Positions 1-8,164 of a DNA stretch of 64,000 nucleotides are shown here, piece by piece. Position 1 is the first letter of the stretch. Every line of letters starts with the position of its first letter. The notes below the pieces were generated by a model. It was not told the DNA's origin and ran no database searches. It saw only the letters and a list, made by a program, of their open reading frames with translations. The translations under genes were made by a program, and so were the position numbers. The stretch comes from Paenactinomyces guangxiensis (GTDB taxonomy: Bacteria; Bacillota; Bacilli; Thermoactinomycetales; Thermoactinomycetaceae). The stretch covers positions 1 to 64,000 of the forward strand of contig NZ_JAECVR010000011.1 of the NCBI RefSeq assembly GCF_016055185.1. Reading direction: 5' to 3'.

Positions 1-1695
1 ATGATCCCGGCATCCTTTGTGGAACTGGAAAAACTCCCCCTGACTCCCAATGGCAAAGTGGACAAAAAAGCACTGCCGGAGCCGTCAGGACGGATGCAGA
101 CAGGTGCAGAATATGTGGCCCCCACCAACCCGACAGAGGAAATGCTTGTCAGGGTCTGGCAGGAAGTATTGGGAATCGAACAGGTGGGAATCCATGATAA
201 CTTCTTCCGATTAGGCGGGGATTCCATTAAAGCAATTCAGATTGCGTCTCGCCTCAATCAACACAACTGTAAATTTAAAATTCAAGATTTATTCCAGCAT
301 CCAACAGTATCGGAACTTGCTTCATATGTTCAATCTGCTGACCTGTCGGTTGAGCAGGGGATCATTGAAGGGGAAGTGATGCTGGCCCCGATTCAAAAAT
401 GGGCCTTCCAATTATCTACAAATATCTATCATTGGAACATGGGGTTGATGCTTTATCGTCCGGAAGGATGGGAAGTAAAAGCACTTGAGCAAGCGTTTGG
501 TAAAATAGTTGAACATCATGATGCTCTGCGTATGGTTTATTCCACCGATGGTGGGACGGTTGTACAGAGGAACCGGGGCATGGAAGGGGAACTCTTGGCG
601 ATTGAGGTTTTTGATTTAACTGGTGAGGCTGATGTTCGGGAGCGGATTTTGCTGGAGGCCAACCGGTTACACAGAAAAATGAATTTGAGACAAGGTCCCT
701 TAGTGCAATTGGGAGTGTTTCAAACCTTGGAGGGAGATCATCTTCTGATTGCGATCCATCATCTGGTTGTGGACGCTATTTCTCTTCGCATCCTGATGGA
801 GGATTTCACAACTGCGTATCAGCAGGCACTTGAGCATAAAGAAATTGTTCTTCCTCCTAAAACAGACTCTTTCCGGACATGGAGCCGTAAATTGCACGAG
901 TACGCAAATAGCGACAAATTATTACAGGAAATCCCCTATTGGAAAGAGATTGAGGAGACACCGATTCCTGCGCTGCCAAAAGATAAAGAGGGGCCGGATA
1001 CCTGTTTTATCAAGGACAGCGAAATGGTAGTCACCACACTCAATGAGGAAGAGACAAACCTGCTGCTAACTGATGTTCACCAGGCCTATCAAACAGAAAT
1101 CAACGACCTGTTACTGACATCCCTCGCACTTACCGTCAGGGAATGGACACAAGCGGAAAAAATAGCAGTTACCTTGGAAGGTCACGGGCGGGAAGAAATA
1201 ATAGAAGGGGTTGATATAACAAGGACAGTAGGCTGGTTTACAGCGATGTATCCAGTTATCTTCAATCTGAAAACAAATGACCTTTCCCAGGCGATCCAAG
1301 TGATAAAAGAAAACTTGCGCCTGATCCCAAACAGAGGAATCGGACACAGTATACTGAAGCATTTAACGACAGAAGAAAATAAAAAATCTGTTACTTTCGG
1401 CCTGACCCCCGAAATCACTTTCAACTATTTAGGACAGGTAGATTCATACAGCATGAATTCGATGCCGGTGGGGGAGGCGGTCAGCCCTGAGACAAAACTA
1501 TGGCAAAAGCTTGATGTGAATGGTGCTGTAACGGGGGAAGGAATCCTGGTCATCTCTTTCCGTTATAACGCCTATGTATATCGTCGGGAGACCATTGAAT
1601 CATTAGTCAAACGGTACAAACATTACCTGCGGGAAATCATCTCCCATTGTAGGAGACAAGAAAGTACAGTGCTTCAAGTGATAAACAGAACTTAA
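1..1695 (+). CDS. Non-ribosomal peptide synthetase, C-terminal part (A end, T and E domains)
   Basis: This is the 3' part of a non-ribosomal peptide synthetase whose start lies before the window. The reading frame opens inside the end of an adenylation domain: the A10 motif PLTPNGKVDKKALP is at about residues 13-26. A thiolation domain follows with LGGDSIKAIQ, where Ser75 is the phosphopantetheine site. The rest, from about residue 125 on, is an epimerization domain: HHLVVDAIS at 253-261, EGHGRE at 393-398, TRTVGWFT at 407-414 and FNYLGQ at 474-479. Such a module loads one amino acid and converts it to the D form. The protein ends after the E domain with no TE or C domain, so its product must pass to another synthetase or be released in trans. 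A type II thioesterase follows. The first Met of this window is internal, not a true start. Confidence 0.93.
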   Translation: MIPASFVELEKLPLTPNGKVDKKALPEPSGRMQTGAEYVAPTNPTEEMLVRVWQEVLGIEQVGIHDNFFRLGGDSIKAIQIASRLNQHNCKFKIQDLFQHPTVSELASYVQSADLSVEQGIIEGEVMLAPIQKWAFQLSTNIYHWNMGLMLYRPEGWEVKALEQAFGKIVEHHDALRMVYSTDGGTVVQRNRGMEGELLAIEVFDLTGEADVRERILLEANRLHRKMNLRQGPLVQLGVFQTLEGDHLLIAIHHLVVDAISLRILMEDFTTAYQQALEHKEIVLPPKTDSFRTWSRKLHEYANSDKLLQEIPYWKEIEETPIPALPKDKEGPDTCFIKDSEMVVTTLNEEETNLLLTDVHQAYQTEINDLLLTSLALTVREWTQAEKIAVTLEGHGREEIIEGVDITRTVGWFTAMYPVIFNLKTNDLSQAIQVIKENLRLIPNRGIGHSILKHLTTEENKKSVTFGLTPEITFNYLGQVDSYSMNSMPVGEAVSPETKLWQKLDVNGAVTGEGILVISFRYNAYVYRRETIESLVKRYKHYLREIISHCRRQESTVLQVINRT

Positions 1696-1718
1696 TCGTA
1701 AAGACCGGCACCTGAGGG

Positions 1719-1744
1719 GCTGCTGACTGTATAGGGTCAGCAGC
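1719..1744 (+). terminator. Hairpin between NRPS and thioesterase
   Basis: A perfect 9-bp inverted repeat, GCTGCTGAC (1719-1727) with GTCAGCAGC (1736-1744), lies 24 bases after the NRPS stop. No clean T-run follows, so it could be a weak terminator or an mRNA-stabilising hairpin between the two genes. Confidence 0.4.
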
Positions 1745-1835
1745 TTCACCTTTCAAGGTTGGCGGTAATTGTGCTTTTGTGAAAATGGTCGCTTCTCTTA
1801 TACAAAAACGAAAAACAAAAAAGGTGGGTCATACA

Positions 1836-2588
1836 TTGAATGCTCTGCAAGTAGATACACCCTGGTTGCCCTATAATAAAAGAAGAACGTCAGCATCTCT
1901 GCGTCTATTCTGTTTTCCTTATGGAGGAGGAAATCCTGCCGTCTATCTCAACTGGCAGAATTACATGCCGGAGGAGATAGAAATTTTTCCGATTCAACTA
2001 CCTGGAAGAGGAATCCGCTTTAAAGAACCTTCCTATACTAAGTTGGAACCATTAATCCGTGATATGGCGGAATCTTTGGTTCCGTTTTTTTCCGAACCTT
2101 TTGCTTTCTTCGGCCATAGCATGGGAGCTCTTATCAGCTTTGAACTGGCACGCGATCTGCAAAAGAGATATCAGCTTCAACCTCATCATCTATTTGTATC
2201 CGGCTATCATGCACCGCATCTGCCTGATCCAAATCCGCCCATTCATCATTTGCCGGACAACGAATTTATTGAAGAGCTGTCCAAATTGAACGGAATGCCC
2301 CGGGAGTTACTGCAGAATAAGGACTATTTCAAAGTTTTTTTGCCGTCTCTCCGTGCTGACTGCACAGTTTGTGAACAATATGTTTACCGGCCGGGCCACC
2401 CTCTGGATTGCTCCATTACTGCATTTGGAGGGCATCAAGATCCGGAAACCGATTTTGACCAGCTTCGGGCCTGGCAAGACCAGACAAAAAGTGCATTTGA
2501 TATTCATATGTTTGATGGAGATCATTTTTTTATCCATTCCGAGGAAAAAAGTTTAATAAAAATAATTTTAAAAAAACTACTCCCATGA
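1836..2588 (+). CDS. Type II thioesterase (external NRPS editing thioesterase)
   Basis: An alpha/beta-hydrolase of the GrsT/SrfAD type, which removes wrong or stalled acyl groups from NRPS carrier domains. From the chosen start, the nucleophile elbow GHSMG is at residues 93-97 (Ser95), after the family hallmark FCFPYGGGNPAVY near the N-terminus. The catalytic His lies in GDHFFIH near the C-terminus. I chose the TTG at 1836 because AAGGTGGG stands about 8 bases upstream and it gives about 250 residues, the usual family length. The frame stays open back to a GTG at 1779, which lacks a good ribosome binding site. Its position right after the NRPS gene supports a shared pathway. The peptide product cannot be inferred. 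Confidence 0.9.
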   Translation: MNALQVDTPWLPYNKRRTSASLRLFCFPYGGGNPAVYLNWQNYMPEEIEIFPIQLPGRGIRFKEPSYTKLEPLIRDMAESLVPFFSEPFAFFGHSMGALISFELARDLQKRYQLQPHHLFVSGYHAPHLPDPNPPIHHLPDNEFIEELSKLNGMPRELLQNKDYFKVFLPSLRADCTVCEQYVYRPGHPLDCSITAFGGHQDPETDFDQLRAWQDQTKSAFDIHMFDGDHFFIHSEEKSLIKIILKKLLP

Positions 2589-2741
2589 GTTCATCTATTT
2601 CTGCAGATTGATTATTATGTTGTAGATAAGAGTAGGATAATCTTGTATACTAAGATATCGGTTTTAGTAAAATCATTTTTATATAGTCAAAAACAAATGA
2701 GCTGCTGATTTTTTCTGCTTGGGACAGAAAGGGTGATGGCC

Positions 2742-3578
2742 GTGACGGAACCGTTTCAGATTAAGAAAATACTAAATAACAATGTTGTTATTGCCGGTCA
2801 CCCTTCCCACGGGGAAGTTGTTTTAATCGGGAAAGGACTTGGGTTTAAAAAGAAACCAGGTGACTCCATCGATGAACAATCGGTAGAAAAATTTTTTACT
2901 CTGGTAGATAAAAAAGAACAGGAACAATATAAGCAGTTAATTTCCCAAATAGATGAACAATTGGTTGAGTTGATGAATGATGTAGTGTTCCATATTGAAA
3001 AACGATTTCAAACACCGCTCAGTGAGCATATCCATGTGGCTCTGACCGATCATATCGGTTTTGCGATTAAACGATTGGAACAGGGATTGGAGTTTAATAA
3101 CCCTTTTCTCATTGAAACCAGAGTTCTTTATGAAAAAGAGTATCAGGTGGCGGAAGAGATTCTGGATATGATCCGGGAGCGACTGGGAATTGCATTACCG
3201 GAAAGTGAGGCAGGTTTTATTGCCATGCATATTCACAGTGCTTTGACCCGTCGCCATCTGGCTGAGATCAAGCAATACTCTGATCTGATTTTAAAGCTGA
3301 TTCAAATTGTGGAATCGTCTCTTCATATCATCATCAACCGTAAAAGCATTTCCTATCTGCGTTTGATCACCCATCTTCGTTATGCGATTGAGCGGACCGT
3401 ACGCGGTGAAGAAGTTTCGGAACCAAAAGGTTTTTCTGATCTATTGAAAGCGCAATATCCGGTATGCTATAATCTTGCCTGGAAGTTAGCAAAAGTGATG
3501 GAACAGTCACTTGGACAGCCTGTCAGCGAAGCTGAGGTTAGTTATCTTACTTTGCATCTGCACAGGTTGAATAACTGA
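2742..3578 (+). CDS. glcT: GlcT, PtsG-operon transcriptional antiterminator (BglG family)
   Basis: An RNA-binding antiterminator that lets RNA polymerase read through the terminator in the ptsG leader when glucose is present. The N-terminal RNA-binding (CAT) domain covers about residues 1-55 (IKKILNNNVVIAGH, VVLIGKGLGF). Two PTS-regulation domains follow, with the conserved histidines in LSEHIHVALTDHIGF and FIAMHIHSAL (PRD1) and in LRLITHLRYAIER and YLTLHLHRL (PRD2). The sequence closely follows Bacillus GlcT as I know it. The PRDs are phosphorylated by EII-Glc and HPr in that family. I set the start at GTG 2742, about 9 bases after AAGGG; GTG 2733 and ATG 2736 are also open. The target RAT site lies about 20 bases after the stop codon, just before ptsG. 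Confidence 0.95.
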   Translation: MTEPFQIKKILNNNVVIAGHPSHGEVVLIGKGLGFKKKPGDSIDEQSVEKFFTLVDKKEQEQYKQLISQIDEQLVELMNDVVFHIEKRFQTPLSEHIHVALTDHIGFAIKRLEQGLEFNNPFLIETRVLYEKEYQVAEEILDMIRERLGIALPESEAGFIAMHIHSALTRRHLAEIKQYSDLILKLIQIVESSLHIIINRKSISYLRLITHLRYAIERTVRGEEVSEPKGFSDLLKAQYPVCYNLAWKLAKVMEQSLGQPVSEAEVSYLTLHLHRLNN

Positions 3579-3597
3579 ATCTGATTTTCCCGCCTTT

Positions 3598-3628
3598 CAC
3601 GTGTTACTGATTCGATCAGGCATGAGTG
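3598..3628 (+). promoter_or_regulatory. RAT (ribonucleic antiterminator) site of the ptsG leader
   Basis: The stretch from CACGTGTTACTGATTC to CATGAGTG matches the GlcT-bound RAT element known from Bacillus ptsG leaders. Its 3' half overlaps the 5' arm of the downstream terminator stem, so RAT folding and the terminator exclude each other, as expected for this switch. Confidence 0.88.
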
Positions 3629-3716
3629 AAAAAAGGTCAGGAATGGACTTTTGTAAGGGGATACTTATATCCCTTGCATGAAGACCATCCGTCTTTTTTT
3701 GCTCATGCCTTTTTTG
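3618..3716 (+). terminator. Leader terminator (attenuator) of ptsG
   Basis: AGGCATGAGTGAAAAAA (3618-3634) can pair along 17 bp, with two G-U wobbles, with TTTTTTTGCTCATGCCT (3694-3710). A T-rich run follows (to 3715). Two smaller hairpins lie inside the loop: AAGGG..CCCTT around 3654-3675, and AAGAC/GTCTT around 3680-3695 followed by Ts. This is the conditional stop relieved by GlcT. Confidence 0.82.
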
Positions 3717-4003
3717 TTCATCATCGAGTCAAAAACGGGAGAGAGGGGGCGAACTGTATGAAATAGGGAAGGGTGGAAAGAATGGTTATCTGGATAAGAT
3801 GATTGCATAAATAGTATGGACCATCTGTTTCCAGTTTGAACCGCTTGGTTTGCATGAATTACTTTAGGGGAGCAAACCGTTTCACAAAAAGATGAAAACC
3901 TCAACCAAAGGCATCAGGCAAGAATGTAGCAATCATAAGAGAACAGGATAGCCGGACTGGGTTCTTCTTACAGACAATAAACAGAAACAACTGTAGAAAG
4001 GTT
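3717..4003 (+). other. Long untranslated part of the ptsG leader
   Basis: About 290 bases separate the leader terminator from the ptsG ribosome binding site. No good ORF is visible. GGTTTGC (about 3848) and GCAAACC (about 3873) form an inverted repeat, so part of it may be structured. I see no second regulatory element I can name. Confidence 0.4.
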
Positions 4004-4016
4004 AGGAGGTACAATT

Positions 4017-5990
4017 ATGTTTAAAAAGGCATTCGGGGAGTTGCAAAAAGTTGGTAAGGCACTGATGCTTCCCGTAGCGATTCTGCCAGCTGCCGGTTTG
4101 TTGCTCGGACTTGGTCATGAAAATGTACTGGATATTCCGATGATGAAGGCAGCAGGGGATATTATTTTTGGAAATCTGCCTCTCCTGTTCGCGGTCGGTG
4201 TGGCGATTGGTCTGGCAGGCGGAGAAGGAACCGCCGGTTTGGCTGCTGTGATCGGTTTCTTAATTATGAACGTCACGATGGGCCAAATGGCAGATTTCAT
4301 GAAAGATCCGGCTGTAGAGACAGTGGAAGTGCTTGGGATCAAGTCATTACAGATGGGTGTTTTCGGCGGGATTATCATTGGTTTGTTAGCCGCCTACCTG
4401 TATAATCGATTTCATGATATTGAGTTGCCGCAGTTTCTGGGTTTTTTTGGGGGGAAACGTTTCGTTCCGATTATCACTGCCGTATCTGCATTCTTATTAG
4501 GGGTTATTTTTTACTTTGTCTGGCCCCCGATCCAGGATGTGATCAACTCGGTTTCACGCATGGTAACTACACAAAATACGGCCTTATCCGCGTTTATCTT
4601 CGGTGTTATTGAGCGTGCCCTGATTCCGTTTGGCCTGCATCATATCTGGTATGCTCCCTTCTGGTTTGAATTTGGTCAATTTACTACAGATGCCGGTGAG
4701 GTAGTCAGAGGAGACGTCGCCCGCTTCTTTTCCGGAGACCCGACTGCCGGTACCTTTTTGAGCGGTAAATTCCCGTTTATGATGTTTGGTCTCCCGGCGG
4801 CGGCACTTGCCATCTACCATGAAGCGAAACCTGAAAAGAGAAAAGTGGTCGGCGGGATCATGCTTTCCGCAGCGCTCACTTCTTTTCTGACCGGTATTAC
4901 GGAACCGATTGAGTTTTCCTTCTTATTTGTGGCACCGGCATTGTTTGCGATTCACTGCTTATTTGCCGGATTCTCCTTTATGTTGATGGATATTCTGGGG
5001 GTAAAAGCCGGCTTAACCTTCTCCGGCGGGGTTATCGACTATCTCTTATACTGGAGGATCGATACCAAACCCTGGCTGATTATCCCTGTCGGTCTCGCGT
5101 TCGCCGTGGTCTACTACTTCGGATTCCGCTTTGCAATCCGCAAGTGGAACTTAAAAACACCTGGCCGTGAGGAGGAAGAGGAAGATACGGATACAACGAT
5201 GACCGAAGGGGGAGAGCTGGCTCAAGGTGTTCTGGAAGCACTGGGCGGTAAAGAGAATCTGACCCATCTGGATGCTTGTATTACCCGTTTGCGTGTTTCC
5301 GTTGTCGATCCGGGTATAGTAAAAAAAGATCGCTTAAAGAAATTGGGGGCATCCGGGATTATTGAGATGGGGAACCACCTGCAAGTCATCTTTGGACCCA
5401 AATCAGATCAGATCAAGGAGCAGATAAAACAGATTATCTCCGGTAAAAAACCGGTTGATAAAAAGAATGCCGTCCATGGAAAAAAAGGCGGGGACCAGGA
5501 ACAAAAAGTACCGGAAGGCAATATTGATCTGGTCGAAGCAGACGAGCTGGTGGCACCGATGACCGGTACTCTTATTCCCATTACAGATGTAGAAGATCAG
5601 GTTTTCTCTCAAAAGATGATGGGAGACGGATTTGCCATCCAACCCGCCGAAGGAACGGTCGTCTCTCCGGTTGACGGGGTGATCGTCAATATTTTTCCCA
5701 CGAAACACGCGATTGGCATTCGCTCCAAATTGGGACGGGAAATTTTAATTCATGTGGGACTGGATACGGTGAATCTCAAAGGAAAAGGTTTTGATGCGTT
5801 GATTTCAGAAGGGGACATGGTTACCAGAGGGCAAAAACTGCTGGAAGTAGATCTTGATTATGTGAAAGAGCATGCTCCTTCAATTGTCACTCCCGTTGTG
5901 TTTACCAATTTACAAGAAGGACAAGAGGTTAAAATTGAAAAAACAGAAGTAACCCGCGGTGATTCCGGTATTGTTACCATTAAAGAATAA
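4017..5990 (+). CDS. ptsG: PtsG, glucose-specific PTS enzyme IICBA
   Basis: The membrane permease and phosphotransferase for glucose, which imports glucose and phosphorylates it. Domain order is IIC (about residues 1-380, ten or so membrane segments, signature GITEPIEF at 293-300), IIB (about 400-475, phospho-Cys421 in [10 protein letters not shown]) and IIA (about 510-645, active His579 in LIHVGLDTV, partner His564 in PTKHAIGIR). The domains are joined by acidic and charged linkers at 384-398 and 478-500. At 657 residues it is a little shorter than the 699-residue B. subtilis protein but has every domain. AGGAGG at 4004-4009 supports the ATG. Expression is under GlcT control through the leader just upstream. 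Confidence 0.96.
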   Translation: MFKKAFGELQKVGKALMLPVAILPAAGLLLGLGHENVLDIPMMKAAGDIIFGNLPLLFAVGVAIGLAGGEGTAGLAAVIGFLIMNVTMGQMADFMKDPAVETVEVLGIKSLQMGVFGGIIIGLLAAYLYNRFHDIELPQFLGFFGGKRFVPIITAVSAFLLGVIFYFVWPPIQDVINSVSRMVTTQNTALSAFIFGVIERALIPFGLHHIWYAPFWFEFGQFTTDAGEVVRGDVARFFSGDPTAGTFLSGKFPFMMFGLPAAALAIYHEAKPEKRKVVGGIMLSAALTSFLTGITEPIEFSFLFVAPALFAIHCLFAGFSFMLMDILGVKAGLTFSGGVIDYLLYWRIDTKPWLIIPVGLAFAVVYYFGFRFAIRKWNLKTPGREEEEEDTDTTMTEGGELAQGVLEALGGKENLTHLDACITRLRVSVVDPGIVKKDRLKKLGASGIIEMGNHLQVIFGPKSDQIKEQIKQIISGKKPVDKKNAVHGKKGGDQEQKVPEGNIDLVEADELVAPMTGTLIPITDVEDQVFSQKMMGDGFAIQPAEGTVVSPVDGVIVNIFPTKHAIGIRSKLGREILIHVGLDTVNLKGKGFDALISEGDMVTRGQKLLEVDLDYVKEHAPSIVTPVVFTNLQEGQEVKIEKTEVTRGDSGIVTIKE

Positions 5991-6057
5991 CTTATGCTAA
6001 ATAAGGGTTCCCTTTCATGAAAATCAAGACTAAAATGAAAAATAAGTAGAAAAAATA

Positions 6058-6102
6058 AGGCTCTTACTTCATGTATATATCAATGAAGTAGAGCCTTTTT
6101 TT
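6058..6102. terminator. Bidirectional terminator between ptsG and the HAD gene
   Basis: AGGCTCTTACTTCAT (6058-6072) pairs with ATGAAGTAGAGCCT (6083-6096), followed by a T-run. On the other strand the stem is also followed by T-rich DNA, so it can serve both convergent genes. Confidence 0.85.
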
Positions 6103-6108
6103 GGTTTT

Positions 6109-6648
6109 TTATCTTTTATTAATAATCCATCTGACAGCATCAAGTAAGTTTTCAGCAACAAAATCAGGTTGTACACTCTCCCAAGTATGACGGTATTCGT
6201 TAAAGGATTTTTTACCCCATCCTGTCAACACTAAAATTTTGAATGCTCCAACTGCATGAGCAGCTAACATATCTGTCGAACCAACATCACCTATAACACA
6301 AGTTTTCGATAAGTCTAAATTATGTTTTCGAGAAGCATCCAATAGTAATCCTGGTTTAGGTTTGTGACACTCGCAACCTTCCGAAGGACTGTGTGGACAA
6401 ATAAATACATCATCGAATCCATAAGTCTTAAACTCATTATAAAAATCGATAACTGAAGCTTCGCCTCTGCTAATTCGGTGCTGATTAGTAAAGGCAAACA
6501 TTTTAATATTATTGTCCTTTAATAGTTGAAATGCAGTCTTACTGAACGGGTAAGGAGTAAAGTCTTTTGGATGAATAAAGTGTCCAGTACCACCAATGGT
6601 TCCATCCCGATCAATAAAAACTGCTTGAATATTCTTCATTCTAATCAA
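6109..6648 (-). CDS. HAD-IIIA family phosphatase (GmhB-like)
   Basis: A HAD-superfamily phosphatase of the histidinol-phosphate/heptose-bisphosphate phosphatase type. Visible motifs are the nucleophile loop IDRDGT (Asp13, Asp15), motif II FTNQ, a Cys/His metal-loop CPHSPSEGCECHKPKPG and motif IV GDVGSTDMLAA. The substrate is unknown: no heptose or histidine genes are nearby. The start is TTG at 6648 with AAGGGAGAG just upstream; the ATG three codons later is too far from it. By eye the gene is much more AT-rich than ptsG or nagZ, like the next gene rpiA. The protein strongly resembles HAD proteins I associate with the Bacillus cereus group, which suggests transfer. Confidence 0.85.
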   Translation of the reverse strand: MIRMKNIQAVFIDRDGTIGGTGHFIHPKDFTPYPFSKTAFQLLKDNNIKMFAFTNQHRISRGEASVIDFYNEFKTYGFDDVFICPHSPSEGCECHKPKPGLLLDASRKHNLDLSKTCVIGDVGSTDMLAAHAVGAFKILVLTGWGKKSFNEYRHTWESVQPDFVAENLLDAVRWIINKR

Positions 6649-6843
6649 ACACTCTCCCTTAATATTATATTGTTTTTATTTACTCAGTTTAGTATTTATT
6701 GTTTTGATTATTTATAAATTCCTTCTTAACTAACGCACTTTCGATAGTTGTTATTCTTTTTAAGGGATCAAGTATCCCTTCGGGATAAAATTCTTTACCC
6801 AGCTACACTCATAGGGTAGTGGATCTCAGATCAATACTAAAAT

Positions 6844-7512
6844 CTAATTTTTGTTTATTAACCGAATATCATTTTTTGAGCCAACAATGATAAGATCAGC
6901 CATATCAATAAAAAGTCCTGTTTCTACGACACCTGGTATAAGTTTTAGTTTCTCACTTAAATCAAGTGGATTTTCAATTTTTTCAAAAGAACAATCTAAA
7001 ATAAAGTTGCCATTGTCAGTGATGTAGGGCTTCTTGTTGTTCATACGTAAAACAGGTTTACAATTTAAAGAAGCAATTCGTTGTGCTGTTACTTCCCATG
7101 CAAAGGGAACCACTTCAACGGGTAACGGGAATTTGCCTAGTGTATGAACCAAATTAGAGTCATCGGCAGCGATAATGAAACGTTTAGAAGCTGCTGCAAC
7201 TAATTTTTCTCGAAGCAGGGCTCCGCCGCCGCCTTTAATAAGATTGAAATGTGTATCTATTTCATCGGCTCCATCTATTGTTAAATCTAGTTGACTTACT
7301 TCGGAAAAACTGGTCATCGGTATACCTAATTCTTTTGCTAAACTCTCAGTTTGCTTTGATGTAGGAATAGCTCTTATTTGAAGTCCGTTTTTAACCATTT
7401 TACCTAAACGATGAATTGTCCAGTAAACAGTTGAACCTGTTCCAAGTCCGATTGTCATATCAGCTTTTATAAATTCAACTGCTTTCTCTCCAGCTAGTTG
7501 TTTTGATATCAA
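6844..7512 (-). CDS. rpiA: Ribose-5-phosphate isomerase A
   Basis: Interconverts ribose-5-phosphate and ribulose-5-phosphate in the pentose phosphate pathway. The family motifs are clear: the phosphate-binding loop GLGTGSTVYWTIHRL near the N-terminus, LTIDGADEID, and IKGGGGALLREK with the catalytic Glu/Lys region. The frame is open upstream to 7572, but homologues begin close to MISKQLAGEKAVEF. I therefore place the start at TTG 7512, with GAGTGGG seven bases upstream; GTG 7524 is an alternative. The gene is AT-rich, and its 5' end lies against a truncated recombinase gene read on the same strand (stop at 7526). This looks like an acquired gene at a recombination joint. A second, native rpi gene may exist elsewhere. 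Confidence 0.9.
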   Translation of the reverse strand: MISKQLAGEKAVEFIKADMTIGLGTGSTVYWTIHRLGKMVKNGLQIRAIPTSKQTESLAKELGIPMTSFSEVSQLDLTIDGADEIDTHFNLIKGGGGALLREKLVAAASKRFIIAADDSNLVHTLGKFPLPVEVVPFAWEVTAQRIASLNCKPVLRMNNKKPYITDNGNFILDCSFEKIENPLDLSEKLKLIPGVVETGLFIDMADLIIVGSKNDIRLINKN

Positions 7513-7525
7513 TTTTGATCCCACT

Positions 7526-7819
7526 CTAAGTGAGTTTCCTGTATGAAACCCGTTCGTTGAACCATCGAACAAACTCCGCTAACTCATCAATCCCCACATT
7601 GGTATAGGACATTCCCTTTTGTTCCAGGAACTCAAAATACAGTTTCAGTGCATAGCAGTAAGAGCGAAGCGTATTACGAGCTGTACCTGTGTTATCCTTG
7701 TATTTGAGGAACTTCACTACAGGTAAAACCATATCCCCCTGCTGATCTACAAGAACGTATCTTATCTTGTTTTCTGATGTAATAATCTGCTCAACTTTCA
7801 CGGATGTCCTCCTCAACAA
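7526..7819 (-). pseudogene. Truncated tyrosine recombinase (integrase), N-terminal part only
   Basis: The 97 residues match the N-terminal segment and SAM-like core-binding domain of tyrosine recombinases, of the type seen in phage integrases and Tn554-like TnpA: VLPVVKFLKYKDNTGTARNT, LRSYCYALKLYFEFLEQKG, then ELAEFVRWF. After that the homology ends and a few unrelated residues lead to a stop. The whole catalytic domain (the R..HxxR..Y residues) is missing. The break coincides with the start of rpiA, so the element was probably cut by insertion or deletion there. A TCCTCC-complement ribosome binding site (GAGGA) precedes the start. Confidence 0.75.
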
Positions 7820-7854
7820 AAAAGAACTTAGCTTCTTACATTACTTTGTTTACG

Positions 7855-8127
7855 TTATTTTTTCAATCCAGTTATATTGTCTTTTAGGAAAGAAAAAAGG
7901 GATAATTCCCTACGTAGAATACGTAAAAGACTATCCCTAATTATAGTACGGTTTTTCATTTGGGGACCCTTTTTTGCGCAATCCTCATTTTTATAGAGTG
8001 AAAATCGGTTGGCACAAAAGTCCGCGGGCAATTGAATATTTGCCAAATAACTATCATATTCAAAAGGGATTGAAGTCTTAAAAAGAGAAATTCTTAATCT
8101 GGATGTCCGACCATCTTCCCATGTCAT
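7855..8127 (-). CDS. Uncertain small ORF or gene remnant upstream of the recombinase fragment
   Basis: A 90-residue frame with a basic C-terminal half (MKNRTIIRDSLLRILRRELS), in AT-rich DNA beside the truncated recombinase. I do not recognise a family. There is no convincing ribosome binding site. It may be a piece of the same lost mobile element, or noise. It also accounts for most of the 340 bases between 7820 and nagZ. Confidence 0.25.
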   Translation of the reverse strand: MTWEDGRTSRLRISLFKTSIPFEYDSYLANIQLPADFCANRFSLYKNEDCAKKGPQMKNRTIIRDSLLRILRRELSLFSFLKDNITGLKK

Positions 8128-8164
8128 CCAATATCAGAATAACCCAAAAAATGGAGGTATGAAG

